Origin: Botryotinia globosa
Lineage: Eukaryota > Ascomycota > Leotiomycetes > Helotiales > Sclerotiniaceae
NCBI GenBank assembly: GCA_014898425.1
Contig: RCSZ01000016.1
Coordinates: 558,001 to 622,000 of the forward strand
Length of the DNA: 64,000 nt
Direction: 5' to 3'
Below the pieces are notes generated by a model that saw nothing but the letters and a program-made list of their open reading frames with translations, did not search any database and had not been told where the DNA came from. Shown here one piece after another: positions 33,541-45,078 of this stretch. The position numbers were made by a program, and so were the translations under genes. The stretch's first letter is position 1, and each line of letters begins with the position of its first letter.

Positions 33541-34454
33541 ATGGAAGACAAATCTTGACAAAAGGTTGACCTGAACCTCGATATCAGCATCGACCTCCCG
33601 GCGAATGCTCCGGAAGGCCATCCCCATCTCCTCAATGTGAAAAGACCTCGAAATAATCCTCAACCCCCAGCATACAAGAAGCGCAAATCAAACCAGATTG
33701 AATTCCCGGAAGATTTGTCTTTGGTTGATGTCCTAGCAACTATACTCTTCGACTGGAAACCGGCAGCACTTCATCACCTTCTCAAAGTTCAAAACGAACA
33801 ATTTTTTTGTGCAGCTGCATGGACAGAGTACACAGTAGAATACGATGAATCGGATACACTCGCGTACGTACACCGCTTGGGCCAGTATGTTCGAATTGTA
33901 GTAAGTCCTTCAGATGGAGTATTATGGCGAAGAGACTTGACTAATTACGTATTCAGATTGACGAAATGGAATTTCGTGCCGAAGTGTCTTATCGAATTTG
34001 CAATAATGGAAAATGGAAGATCATGAGCGCTCAAGATCGCAGACCTCTGGCAAATCGCATACATCTAATACCTTCAGAAAGAGTCGAAAGATGCGCCTGT
34101 AAAGAAATCGAGAAGAACATGGCTCGGCGTATGGCTCAGAGATATCTAGCCGATGGCATACTCCAAGATAGGATTTTCCCAGTTTTGATTTACGAGCCTG
34201 AAGCTAAGAGTACAAAGGAGCAGAAATCAAAGGCAACTGCTAAAAATGAGCTCAACGATATCGGGCGGGAGTCAAATACTGAGAGCAGCTCTGATACTCT
34301 AATGGAAGGAAATATAAACGCAAGGGTCACGGAGCTCGAAAGTCGGGTATTGGTACTGCAGAACTCAATCAAGGAACTTATTGGTCCAGCAAGAAAAAGG
34401 CGTCTAGAGGATCAATCGGAAAGTGTTCGGGGCATCGATTTAGAGCGGAAATAG
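33541..34454 (+). pseudogene. Tandem-family paralogue, copy D, in-frame TGA near the start
   Basis: The ATG at 33541 gives MEDKS and is then stopped by TGA at 33556-33558. The same frame continues QKVDLNLDISIDLPANAPEG as a clean match to copies B and C, up to the donor GTAAGT at 33901. Exon 2 is 33957-34454. Counting the TGA as one codon, the gene spans 286 codons, exactly the size of copy C. The core is LVDVLATILFDWKPAALHHLL and exon 2 has YRICNNGKWKI. A short coiled coil (~residues 240-265) precedes a basic ARKRR cluster. No other ATG lies in frame in exon 1. A CGA-to-TGA transition is the simplest explanation; stop readthrough is the alternative. Confidence 0.6.
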
Positions 34455-35032
34455 TGCTACGTTGCGCAATGGAACTTGAATTGAGCAATAATAGTAAGGT
34501 GCATGGCCCAAAAGAAGTTTGCACATGTGCCGGGAACTTTTGGCGGTATTGATACACAATACTGAACAGGATGAATCCACAATAAATCACTTTTGGCTAC
34601 TTGAGACTTGGAAATTTGTGCTTTGCATTTCGAAGAAATTTTTCCTGAGAAAAAGTAAGAATGTAACAAAATTTTTGCAAGGCCCTCGCTGATCTCCGCG
34701 CCCTGGAGCCTGATGAGCAATGATAAGCATAGTAGGGATAATGACTAAAGGCGGGAATAGTAGAGTGGAAACAAGTTTGCAATCGAGGTATCATGGTGTG
34801 AGAACTCGCATCATCTGGAGTTTCGTTGTTATTTGAGATGGAACATAGACCGACATTAAGGAGCTCCAAGATAGAATAGATCAACCCGAGGATGTCACTA
34901 AAAGTTTGAAGTTGTGGCGTAAGACATCACAGGCAGTAGATACATTTCAGCAGCGATGGGAATTAGGCAATTCAATTTGGGAAAGAGATCGAAATTATGT
35001 GGGAATCTATGAACAAAAATTAAACATCCAAT
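34455..35032. other. Convergent intergenic region
   Basis: This is the shared 3' flank of copy D (plus) and the LCCL gene (minus). No gene or repeat is seen. Confidence 0.5.
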
Positions 35033-36976
35033 CTATATAGTGAAGACTTCTCCATCCAGTGATCTACTTTTGACCTTACTTGGCCCCTTTTTCATTTCTG
35101 TCCAGGTCCCATTGACATTCCAAGTGCCTGCCTTTGTATAATCCCAACTTCTAGACCCTTGCATATATCCAAATCTAAAATATTCGGGTTGTTCTAAAGG
35201 CGAGTTTTTATACCAAACGAAATGTTTATCACTTGCGAATCCTTCATCGGTGTATCCTCTGAAACGTTCTACATCGTTGACTAGCACACTGATGCCATCA
35301 AATGGGGCAGGTGGTGGAAGCCAGGTGAAAGATATAGAAGACACATTACTACTCATTGAAATCTCTGGGGATGAAATATGTGGTAGCGCGGAATTATGTT
35401 TCGCATCTCCTTGAAGTGCTGCAGGAGTCTGAAGCACAGGATCAAATCCCCACCGTGCAATACCGTTGATAAACAAGCCGACCAACAATCCCTGGTAGAG
35501 AAGTGCAGGTCTGGTCTGCATAGAAGTTCCCGGTAGCAGTAAAAGAGCAAGGATATAGTGATGTATTCGAAGACTAAGACCGGGTAGTAGGAGAGATATG
35601 AGTATAGCGGCAACAAATATCCCATACAAGCCGAGAAAGCGAATCAAACGACCCTCCATGCGAAAGAAGAATACTTGTTTCACGATTATAACGAGAAGGA
35701 ATACGATGATAAGTGCCAGAGCAAGTTTGGCCCCTGGCTGTTGATTGATATCGTGAGCATTCAGCCGTTGAATAGGGATCCACGCAAAAGTGTAATTTGA
35801 GAGTGTTCCAACCCAGCAGCCCCCGAGCCATAATATAGTCTTCTCGATTTGAGCTGTGAGCCCAGTCAAGGCACGTTCGACACCCATATATTTATATATG
35901 ACAAAAGCGCAGAAAGCTGCAGGTAGGAACTTCCCTAATATGTTTGAGACCAGTCCGGTCATAGTACTGAAATTAGGTGGATCAGAGCCGAGACCAGTAT
36001 GAGCAAAAAGCCCAGTGAAAATGGAAAAGAAAAAGAGACTAGGCGATGTAGTAAAAAGCGATAGCACTACTGTGAACGTCAGAGAAACAAACAGCAGTGA
36101 CCAGCGCGAATCTTTGGCCTTGCAAGTGATTCCTTTCTGGAATGTAAATGAGGATGGGAAAGTCGAATCGAAACCAATGCTTTTGATCCCATGCCTATTC
36201 GAGCTTTGATAGCTGTTGCGTTCTCCAATCAGCAACACAACGCCGCATCCTCCTTTGACATTGTCGACGACCCCAGCATGGATTGCGGATCCGCAGATAA
36301 AGCTGTCACTGCGATAAATTGCAGTAGTATCATCGTCTGCAGGTCCACCAATCACCAGTGGCCTGTAGTTGATTTCTTGCGCCCCAACAGCTCGCGGATT
36401 AAGAACCTTTGCGCTGGCACAGTTTGCGGGACATTTAAATGCAAAACCACTTCCGTTAAAGGGACGGCAATCGTTTCCGTTCAACCCACACTGATTCCCA
36501 GCTACCCAATATGTATTGCCACATCCAATATCGCTAGGGACTCCCCATTCCTCTATCGCGGTAGCAAGTGTGCTCTGGCGTAAGACAAGAGCAAAAGTCA
36601 GAATCCAAAAGAAGTAATATGCTACGAGAAGCGATATCCTATGTCTTCTCTTGGGTATATATCGATCTAAAAGTCGTAATGGTGCTTCCTGTAGCCATGG
36701 AAACCAAGGCTTGATGACGTTTATGCGCGGAGGGTCTGGCCCTTTCGCCCAAGTAATAGCTTGTTTACTGACACGTCTGACCGGAGTAGGAATCCATTTA
36801 AGGTACCGATAGGAAGACTGATCTTGTAAAAACCGAGGGGTAGGAGGAGAATCATCATCTGATATTTCGTTCATGGGTAGAAGCTGAGTGAGTGTAGGGT
36901 CTTCAATTGGATCATCGGGGTGGTCATTGTCCGTAAAATGCTGCCTGTTATCGACGCGACCATTTCGGTCCCCCAT
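35033..36976 (-). CDS. LCCL-domain multispanning membrane protein
   Basis: A single exon encodes 647 residues. The cytosolic N-terminus (~1-115) is acidic and contains a PPTPRFLQDQ segment. One membrane segment (~118-138) leads into a luminal or extracellular LCCL domain (~150-290). Its Cys pattern is visible in GCGNTYWVAGNQCGLNG, FKCPANCAS, SFICGSAIHAGV and GGCGVVLL. About eight further hydrophobic segments follow (~290-520), then a soluble C-terminal domain with WNVNGTW. The LCCL domain is a disulphide-bonded fold first seen in Limulus factor C and cochlin. Fungal proteins of this architecture are conserved but poorly characterised and probably reside in the secretory pathway or plasma membrane. 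The start is the first in-frame ATG after a stop. Confidence 0.9.
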   Translation of the reverse strand: MGDRNGRVDNRQHFTDNDHPDDPIEDPTLTQLLPMNEISDDDSPPTPRFLQDQSSYRYLKWIPTPVRRVSKQAITWAKGPDPPRINVIKPWFPWLQEAPLRLLDRYIPKRRHRISLLVAYYFFWILTFALVLRQSTLATAIEEWGVPSDIGCGNTYWVAGNQCGLNGNDCRPFNGSGFAFKCPANCASAKVLNPRAVGAQEINYRPLVIGGPADDDTTAIYRSDSFICGSAIHAGVVDNVKGGCGVVLLIGERNSYQSSNRHGIKSIGFDSTFPSSFTFQKGITCKAKDSRWSLLFVSLTFTVVLSLFTTSPSLFFFSIFTGLFAHTGLGSDPPNFSTMTGLVSNILGKFLPAAFCAFVIYKYMGVERALTGLTAQIEKTILWLGGCWVGTLSNYTFAWIPIQRLNAHDINQQPGAKLALALIIVFLLVIIVKQVFFFRMEGRLIRFLGLYGIFVAAILISLLLPGLSLRIHHYILALLLLPGTSMQTRPALLYQGLLVGLFINGIARWGFDPVLQTPAALQGDAKHNSALPHISSPEISMSSNVSSISFTWLPPPAPFDGISVLVNDVERFRGYTDEGFASDKHFVWYKNSPLEQPEYFRFGYMQGSRSWDYTKAGTWNVNGTWTEMKKGPSKVKSRSLDGEVFTI

Positions 36977-37589
36977 ATTGTCTTATTTGAAACCCCAGAA
37001 ATGAAGGTGATGTGATGCGAAATTCCCGAAGATTTTGCGTGCTCGATTGCTTTTCCTTGCTTATTATAGGAAATTGGGCATGTTAGTCCTAGGTGCAAAT
37101 AACAACCGTATGCTTGTGGCAATCTCAATTCATTCAACAGCAGAAGAACAACGCAAAGGAGAGTTATTGCACGATGAGTACTGCGGTGATAGAGGTACAC
37201 TTTTGAAGTACTCCTTCCTCCCTTGCCGTCAGACTTGAGAAATGCAACATTTATCGCACGGACACTTGTCCGATAAGGATAAGCTGCTGTGGAAAAAGAG
37301 CTAACCACTTATAGACTAGTCTATTCACTCTGTGCTAGTACTAATCAAGCCGCCAGTGTGGGAAAAATTATATTCTGGTCAGATTCTATGATACATCTGT
37401 TCTCGACGCCAATATACAATTCTTGTCCAAAATTATACATTTTGAGATGTTTATGAAATTTGCAAGTGCTTGTCTCAAATTTACGGACGCTCTGTATATA
37501 ATCTGAGGGTTACTGGCCTGCAGAAAACTCAGTATCTTGACGGTATTTGATCAACCTCTTTGCTCATATCTCTTATTTCACTTAACGAA
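36977..37589. promoter_or_regulatory. Divergent promoter region of the LCCL gene and QTRT2
   Basis: 613 bp separate the two outward-facing start codons and must contain both promoters. No gene, repeat or named factor site is seen. Confidence 0.45.
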
Positions 37590-39052
37590 ATGTCCGCTAT
37601 CAATATGGCTCCCAAAAACCCTACGAGGCTTGGATTTCAGATTTTGAGTACTTTGGATCACAATGCTTCTGCACCAAGACTCGGAAGAATCACTCTGGAA
37701 GGACGGAAAGATTTGGAAACCCCGGATTTCCTCGCCATCACATCTAGAGGCGTCATACCTCATATGACACCAGATGTAATTGCAGCACATGCAAAAGTAC
37801 CGGGTGCTCATTTCGCCTTGGAAGATTGTAGGTTTCGCATCATTTTATCACGTGTTTACATTCGTTCTGATCTTTTCTAGTCATAGAAAAGAGCAATAAA
37901 ACAACCATATCTCCCATCTTGAATTGCCCTGGAGCAGAACCACCTCTCCATGCTTTTACAGCCTTGTCCAGATCTACCATATCACTTTTGGCACCAAGAC
38001 GGACACCTGCTGTTACAGCCCCCAATGGCAATAGTAACACAGCCATTTCTGTATTTACATCGACAGGATTTCAACCTCTTTCTAACAAATCTTACATCGA
38101 TTCAATCGCAACTTTACGCCCGGATATCGCTATTGGGCTTGCGGATGTTCCCTATAGCACCATAGCAGGAGCAAAGCGTACCGCCAAAATGGGCGATAGA
38201 AGTGGGCAGTGGCTGGCCCAGCTCTTGGCTGACAAAGTCAAAGAACAGCCCGTTTTTGCACCAGTATTACCCATCGATTATCAAAGCCAGTGGGAATACA
38301 TAAATTATATTTCTGATGAACTGGTGGATGAGGTGTCTGGTCTAGCTTTCTATGATTCAAACTTACTCCCAGAAATTCCAGAGACTACAGCCATGTCTTT
38401 GCTCCCTCGTCTCTCCTTAGATGAACCTTCATCTCCCCATCATGTACTCCGTCAAATTTCACTCGGAATGGACATTTTTACCATTCCGTTCATCAACTTT
38501 GCCACGGACGCTGGAATTGCATTAACATTTGAATTCCCATCTCCCGCCAACTCCCAATCTTCAAACGAAACCGGTTCAGTCCTTCCACTAGGTATTGATA
38601 TGTGGACCTCAGCTCATGCCACTTCCTTACTTCCTCTTTCTGAATCTTGCAAATGCTATGCATGCACTTCCCACCACCGAGCATTTATCCAGCATTTACT
38701 TTCAGCTAAAGAAATGCTCGGATGGGTCTTACTCCAAGTTCACAACCATCATGTTCTTTCGGACTTCTTTACATCAATACGAAAGAGTATTGGAGAAGGC
38801 ACATTTGAGAAAGGCTGCGAAGAGTTTGCCAAGAAATACGATAGCGAGCTACCAGAGAAGAGTGGACAAGGACCAAGAATGAGAGGATATCAGTATAAAA
38901 GTGAGGGGGCAGGAGAGCGGAAGAAGAACAAAGCTGCCTGGAACAATCTGGGATCCGATTCAAAAGCCACCGGCTCAGAAGTTGCGCTGGTGCCGGATGA
39001 GAGCTCGAAAGAGCTTGAAGAAAAAGGATTCGCAGAGAAATTAGAGAATTAG
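37590..39052 (+). CDS. Queuine tRNA-ribosyltransferase accessory subunit 2 (QTRT2-like, 2 exons)
   Basis: Exons are 37590-37827 and 37881-39052, giving 469 residues. The TGT fold opening is clear: GFQILSTLDHNASAPRLGRI, LETPDFLAITSRGVIPHMTPDVI. LRPDIAIGLADVPYS is the family core, although the catalytic Asp environment of QTRT1 is altered, as expected of the non-catalytic partner. The zinc site C-K-C-Y-A-C...(~25)...H is present in ESCKCYACTSHH and LLQVHNHHV. QTRT2 pairs with QTRT1 to replace guanine-34 by queuine in Tyr, His, Asn and Asp tRNAs, and sits at mitochondria in mammals. A Lys/Glu-rich tail follows. Three in-frame ATGs (37560, 37590, 37605) are possible; the middle one is chosen without strong evidence. 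Confidence 0.9.
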
Positions 39053-39175
39053 ATGGTGGTTAGCATATTAACATGATAATTCTTGTATAGATGAGTAATG
39101 TTGATATCTGGATACAATAAAGGCCGCCAAGCACTCTCTATTCTCGATTCTATCTTTAATACGTCTCTTGGAGCT

Positions 39176-41233
39176 CTAGTTAAAGTGTTTCTTTGTCAGA
39201 TTTCCAGAGCTACCTGCCCCTAACTTAGCTCCTCCATGGGCATCAAACCAGTCCAAAAACTGGAACATGCTTGCCTTTGGAATACGTTCCATAGAACTTT
39301 GATTCAACCACTGCATTCCAAATTTCACCTTACTACCCGAAAACCACTCAAAGTTATCGAAGATAGCCCAGCCAAATGCACCAGTGACATTGACGCCTGA
39401 ATTACATTAGTACAAGCCACATCAGGCATCGGCATTGGGAGACTTACCATCGACAACCTTTGCTGCAAGAATATTGTCCAAGAACCCTCTATAATAATCT
39501 GCTCGTCTCAAATCCCACAAGATCTCACCCAAAGTACCCATCTGTCCCTCGAACGGCTCCGCAAACCCGAACTCACTAACCACGATATCCCCTACTGCTG
39601 GGAACAACTCTTTCGTAATAACATTCAAGAACTGACGGATAGCAGCTGGTGTACTAACCAACCAGCTGACTCCTTCATCGGCGGCAGGTCCTAATGGGAA
39701 CCCATCTGCGGCAAGCGAAGTTGAACCTGCGCATTCAGGAAAAGAGGGATGGGAAGAATTCGATGCGCAGGCTGCGGAGCCTCCAGGAATGGTGGTAGCA
39801 AGGAATGCGGTATAGCCATCTATAGCGAAGAAATCACAACTTCCTTTGATCAAGTCCTTTTCTTCCTGGGTGAATTCCGGAAGTAAATCTCCCAAAGTTT
39901 CTTTTAACATGGAAGAATAATCACCGTCGCGCCAACAGCCGTTGAACCAACCCAATGCAAATTCAAAGTTACGGGCTACGGAGTCAACGTCTCCCGAAGA
40001 GGTGCTGTTTGGTGCGTAAAAGTTACCGGAGTTTTTGAAGGTTATGCGGCCGGCACCGTGGAACTCTTCGTGGTACCATTTAGCCACCTTTGCGTGAGCG
40101 AGGATGCTGTAGTGTGAGCAGGCGATGCGAGCGGGGAGACCACCAGTGATGTTGTGGTAAGCGGGATAGTTGCCTTTGGTGTTTCCGGCAGGGTAGGAGG
40201 CGTATTGCCAGTTACAGTATTGAGCTGAGGATGGCGGTTAGTAAGAGAGATATAATTTTCAAGAGGGCACCATACGTTCGTTGAATGTATACCAAATCGG
40301 CACATATTTGTCATATCTGGTGATGACAAACTTGGCATAATTAAAGAAGTCGTCCACGATTCGCTCATCTGTCCAGGCTCCATATGAATTGAATAGGGCG
40401 AGGGGTGTATCTGAACAACAATCAGCATGTTAAAAAAGACTTTGGGTATCGTAAATTACCCCAATGGAACAGTGTGACAGCAGGCTTGATTCCATTAGCG
40501 ACCATGCTAGCAATAACATCGTCATAGTGCTCAACACCCTGTTGGTTTACGGGTCCGTTTCCGAATGGGAAGAATCTCGGCCTGGGAATCTCTCGTTAGC
40601 ACTCGAACTCATTGTGAATTCGAGATTACACCTACCAAGAGAATGACGGAGAGAAGTATGGAACTCCCAAACTAGCAAGACGAGCAAAGTCTTGTTTGTA
40701 AAGCCAATAGTGACTAGCTACGATATCACCGGTGGAGTTGTCTGCAACGGCTCCATAGTCTCGATGTGCAATCAAATCCCAAATCGAGGGACCTTTACCT
40801 TCATCCTTCGCGGCTCCCTCAATTTGATATGAACTGGCTGCTAAACCCCAAATGAAATCGTCAGGTAGACTTTGATTATTCAGGGATGTATCATAGGTTG
40901 GCACCTGCAAATATCAGATATGTGATCTTCAATGGGAACTAACTGACATACTAAAGGGTGGAAGATTCCTGGACGAGGATACGATGAAGGCTCTGGTGTT
41001 GGCTCTACTGTCGTCGTGATTGGCCCTACAGCGATGGATCCGACTTGGTTCCATAGCATAGCCAATTCCTCATTAGTGTACTCATAGGTCAATGTTGTCG
41101 TCGCTGCGGAGACATTGTAGACCTTGGTTGACCAGGTATTGGTAGCAGTAGCAATTGGAGAGCTTGTACAATGGGCCAAATGAGCGAAAATTTGAATGCC
41201 GAATAGGCAATTGATCTTAGATGAAAGCATCAT
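39176..41233 (-). CDS. Secreted GH1 beta-glucosidase (6 exons)
   Basis: Exons on the minus strand are 41233-40952, 40904-40636, 40581-40460, 40410-40276, 40224-39448 and 39396-39176, giving 601 residues with all phases matching. A hydrophobic signal peptide (~1-22) leads into a Ser/Thr/Pro-rich N-terminal region (~23-95) absent from intracellular GH1 enzymes. The GH1 barrel starts at LPDDFIWGLAASSYQIEGA. The acid/base motif is TFNEP (E269), reconstituted across an intron. The nucleophile motif reads VVSEFGF (E487) in place of the common I/V-TENG. A C-terminal FGWAIFDNFEWFSG (usually W-S-L-x-D-N-F-E-W) completes the active site. GH1 beta-glucosidases release glucose from cellobiose or plant glucosides. 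Several NxS/T glycosylation sites support secretion. Confidence 0.93.
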
Positions 41234-42362
41234 TGCAGAGAAAGTGCATTCACCTGGCGTAGAAATTCACATCCTTTCACAACCTGCGAGATTGAACTTT
41301 ATAGTTTCTTCAACCTGCATGTCTCAGAGCTTATGATGATCTCATTTCGTCCGGTTAAATACAAACTGCCAGGGGACAGCAAGCTGTACAGTTTGTTTCT
41401 GGTACGACTTGCATGTATTCCATGTCTAGATACGAGCCGATCGATACACGATGGACGTTTAATATCTTTTCAGGGCAGGGAGTTAAGTGCATTCGGGATG
41501 GCGGAGGGAAACCCCCCGAAGCTTTAATTGAATCATAGTTCATATTATATTGAAGCGCAGGAGATGCAGCCATTCAAAGGTCAACGGGTTAACTTGAATG
41601 ACCCCGCATATACCTTGGCATATGGACAACACCCCGCCGTATAATAATAATATGTTGCATAAAGAGATTCATGCTATCTACAAATGTGCATATCATGTTT
41701 TTGAGTTTGAGACAGCTCACGATGTTGTAACTTGTTCCATGCTTTGAAATGTAGAAATTTAAGTGCAAGAATTGGCAATAGCAATAAGCAATCAAATCAA
41801 TATGTCTTCCGACTTGTATCATCGAACAGCAGTAGTGTCGGACACACGCTTCCATAGAAAAGTTTGCTTCGCGCGCAAACGTTTTTAACAACCAGCTTGA
41901 AAGCTGTCATATATAGATCATAAAATGAAACAACAACGAGATTAATTTCCTCGAGGTCGAGATTAACGACAGATCCTTCCTTCTCAGAACATATAGGATG
42001 ACGATATCAATAGCATAACGCTGTCGATGTGCCATATCCCTAGCGCTACCACTTTGAAGATCAAGCAGCGTTGTGGATTGATGCTCATGAAGAGGAAAGA
42101 AAATTACTGACGCGAAAATTTCGTTGATATAGGACCCGAGTTTTTGAATCACGTGCTGACATTCCTTAGTCAGTTATGTCTTTGAAATTCTCGAGCCTTG
42201 ATTCGTTCAATTTTCGCAGGGACATAACCGAGGCGCCGGAAACCGATACCTTCCGCATCAACGACGATAATATCAAGATCCTGGTGTCGTTTTATCCTTT
42301 GTGTAATTCATCATTTTCGATTGTTCTGTGACAACTTCAAGGACATAATCAATTTAATCAAA
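41234..42362. other. Divergent intergenic region, GH1 / SDHC
   Basis: This stretch of 1.13 kb between outward-facing genes contains both promoters. No additional gene or repeat is recognised. Confidence 0.5.
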
Positions 42363-43072
42363 ATGTTTTCACAAAGAGCAACTCAACAATCGCTGCGCCG
42401 GCGTAAGTTTTCTCTGACCAATCTACAAACCACTACCCACCTCATACCCAGACTATATTTTGCTCATCTGCTAACGATCTTTAATAGTCGCTGCTGGTCA
42501 GCCATCACTTATCTCACAATTGGCAATGAGGAAGCTCGCGGCACCTGCAGCCATTGGCGCATCAATGCAAACTAGGTTTGCCCTCCCACAATGAATACCG
42601 CAAGCTTGACAACAACTAACATCTTGCAAGACCAGTAGCCACCCAAAAGTTAACCCCAAAAGATAGCTACAACATTCTCGTCGAGCAACGCAAACTCCGA
42701 CCGGTCGCACCTCATCTCACAATCTACCAACCTCAAGTCCCTTGGGTTATGTCTGCCCTCAATCGTATTACTGGCTGTATTCTCTCGGGAGGTTTCTACG
42801 TTTTCGGTGCTGCATATCTTGCTTCGCCTTTATTTGGATGGCACTTGGATACTGCCAGTATGGTGGCTGCGTTTGGAGCTTGGCCCTTGGCGGCAAAGTT
42901 CCTGGCTAAGTTCACATTAGCCATGCCATTCACATATCATTCCTTCAACGGAATAAGACATTTGGCTTGGGATATGGGAAAGACTTTCAAGAACGCTACA
43001 GTTGTTAAGACAGGATGGACAGTTGTTGGTTTGAGCGTTGGTAGTGCTTTGGCGTTGGTTGCTTTCTTCTAG
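42363..43072 (+). CDS. SDH3: Succinate dehydrogenase cytochrome b560 subunit (SDHC, 3 exons)
   Basis: Exons are 42363-42402, 42488-42575 and 42631-43072, giving 189 residues. The N-terminus (MFSQRATQQSLRR, then LISQLAMRKL) is a mitochondrial presequence. The mature protein opens with the family signature RPVAPHLTIYQPQVPWVMSA followed by LNRITG. Three membrane helices follow. The second loop-helix contains HSFNGIRHLAWDMGK, whose His is the expected axial haem b ligand. SDHC anchors complex II in the inner mitochondrial membrane and forms much of the ubiquinone site. It is a well-known fungicide target (SDHIs), together with SDHB and SDHD. Confidence 0.95.
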
Positions 43073-43629
43073 GTTAAGGTTGGGAGGGACAAATTTGGAG
43101 GGCTTGTAAGAAGAACAAATGAAGCATGGGCAACAAACATTGGTTTCTGTGAGGGCACTTGAAGATGTTATGGTGTTTGAAGACACATGTTGAACGCGCA
43201 TCGTATCATGTATACGTTAGTGTTCTACTGATCTGGGTTGCATCGGTTACCAAGCCAACCTATGTGTTGTATGAAATAATAAAAGACTTGACCCCAAGAT
43301 ACCACCTTCCTCAGCAGTTGCTCTTCCCAGACCCTTCCTTTCAGTAGGATAAGAATAGGATATCATATTCAATTCCCAGCATTCCAAATTATATCAGACA
43401 ATGTTAATATTGTCCAGTGGCAATCGATTTGCGAAACTTGCTTCAATCCCAACATTCTTGGAGGCCCTATCAACTTCAGAAGGCACAATCTCAACACCCA
43501 ACCGTTTTGCGTCATTCAATATGATCTCAGGCGAGACTATCGTTGTCAAAAGTGACCAGATCCTTTACCCTCCATTATATCGAGTTGTAGCACAAGATCT
43601 GCCTGCTTTATGAGCCCTCTTTGGTCGTG
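43073..43629. other. Intergenic, 3' of SDHC
   Basis: No gene is confirmed. A minus-strand open stretch at about 43399-43565 reads plausibly as protein (PEIILNDAKRLGVEIV) but has no start codon or clear splice link to the ORF at 43630. Confidence 0.4.
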
Positions 43630-43941
43630 CTATGTTCTCGAAGTTGATAGTTTTGGCTTATTGAATTCGCCCAATTGATGCCGTCTAAACATTGAGTCTT
43701 GTATTGTCTCTAGATATCTGACCCTACTTCTACTCCATGCTCGGTTACGAGCGTTGATTTCACTAATCGGTGTACCGGGGGGATGACCCAGGTTCATCTC
43801 CTCGTATTGCTCATTCATCTCTCTCAGCGCCTCTCGCAAAACTCGTACGTCGGCTGGCCATTGGACTGTGGTATTGCGAATCTCATCCTTCCTCCTATTC
43901 TGATTACTCTGATGGTCTGGTACCTTGGATGACGCCGTCAT
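43630..43941 (-). CDS. Small hypothetical protein, 103 residues
   Basis: I do not recognise it. The frame is charged and helical, with a protein-like block LREALREMNEQYEEMNLGH, then a Pro-rich turn GHPPGTPIS and a second helix INARNRAWSRSRVRYLETIQ. Composition is unlike the random frames nearby. No signal peptide or membrane segment. It lies tail to tail with SDHC. An additional downstream exon is possible but unsupported. Confidence 0.4.
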   Translation of the reverse strand: MTASSKVPDHQSNQNRRKDEIRNTTVQWPADVRVLREALREMNEQYEEMNLGHPPGTPISEINARNRAWSRSRVRYLETIQDSMFRRHQLGEFNKPKLSTSRT

Positions 43942-44160
43942 GATTGCTAGAGATGTAATGTCTCTAGCTCTATTTTGAGGTTGTTAAAGACAAATCGACT
44001 GGATAACTCGAAGGTCAAAAGTCGCACGTCTCAATGTTCAATAGTGACAGTAGCCCAACAGCTCAATGACTGGAATTAATCGGCACTAAAATATAGTCTA
44101 AGGGAAGAAGATAGTGAGAACCATACTATTTGTAGAGTAGATTGACGTTATTTCCATACA

Positions 44161-44225
44161 CTATTCCATATACTATTCCATATACTATTCCATATACTAT
44201 TCCATATACTATTCCATATACTATT
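44161..44225. repeat. 12-bp tandem repeat
   Basis: The unit TACTATTCCATA is repeated about five and a half times without change. Confidence 0.9.
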
Positions 44226-45078
44226 TGATTTCTAATTCATTCGCTCTCTCCTTAAGCAGGCGAAAAAGCAGATCGGAATTGACCATTGAGAAACCCTTCA
44301 ACAGTCCAATTCTTCCATTTTTTTCAATTCAAAGAATCAGAACATAAAAAAGTGTTATGACTGGAGGCTATTCGAGGGTTCGTCTAATACTATTCATTTT
44401 GGTAGTTACCTATATTCATGATTGATTTACCACAGAATCTCTCGAGATCATCAATTTTGACCCTTTATTTTCTCCCCCATAAAGACTAGATGACTCTTAC
44501 CTCTCCCAACATCTCTCCACTTACTTAAAGACTACCTTGCACAACGTTAGATGATCATGCCACTATTCCCACTAAAACCAATCCCAGAAACAACCATTCG
44601 GAATAAGTTCTTGAGGATAGATGTCCAGCTTCAGGATTGAACTTTGAAATATCTCTATTTAAATAATCCCCATAACTACCTACTCAAACTCCTCTATAAA
44701 AAAGCCTTACATGTAATCTTACATTATGAATCCCAACTCAACGGCCAACCACAATCTGAGATTACTTCCAAATCCCAATCATCATTCATGCGAGCTTATC
44801 TTGACGACCAATCTTCACTACATACCTAGGTGCTCAATACTAGCCAGTACCTCTAATATCCTTCCATCAAACTATTAATCTTCATCCATATATCCTGCGT
44901 TTCAAAATTAACATGTCATTACTATCCAATGCGATACGAACTATCAGTCGCTCCTCGTCAGAATTGTACGGTGGAAATTTAGACCATGTCATTTTGGCAA
45001 TTTAGTGTATTATACCTCATCACATCCTGATGGAATGAAGATTATCTCAATCGATTCTAGAAGTATTCGTCAGTATCT

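Noticed and set aside
43399..43565. Minus-strand open stretch reading PEIILNDAKRLGVEIV, possible second exon of the 43630-43941 ORF
   Set aside because: No start codon and no convincing donor/acceptor pair linking it to the upstream ORF.
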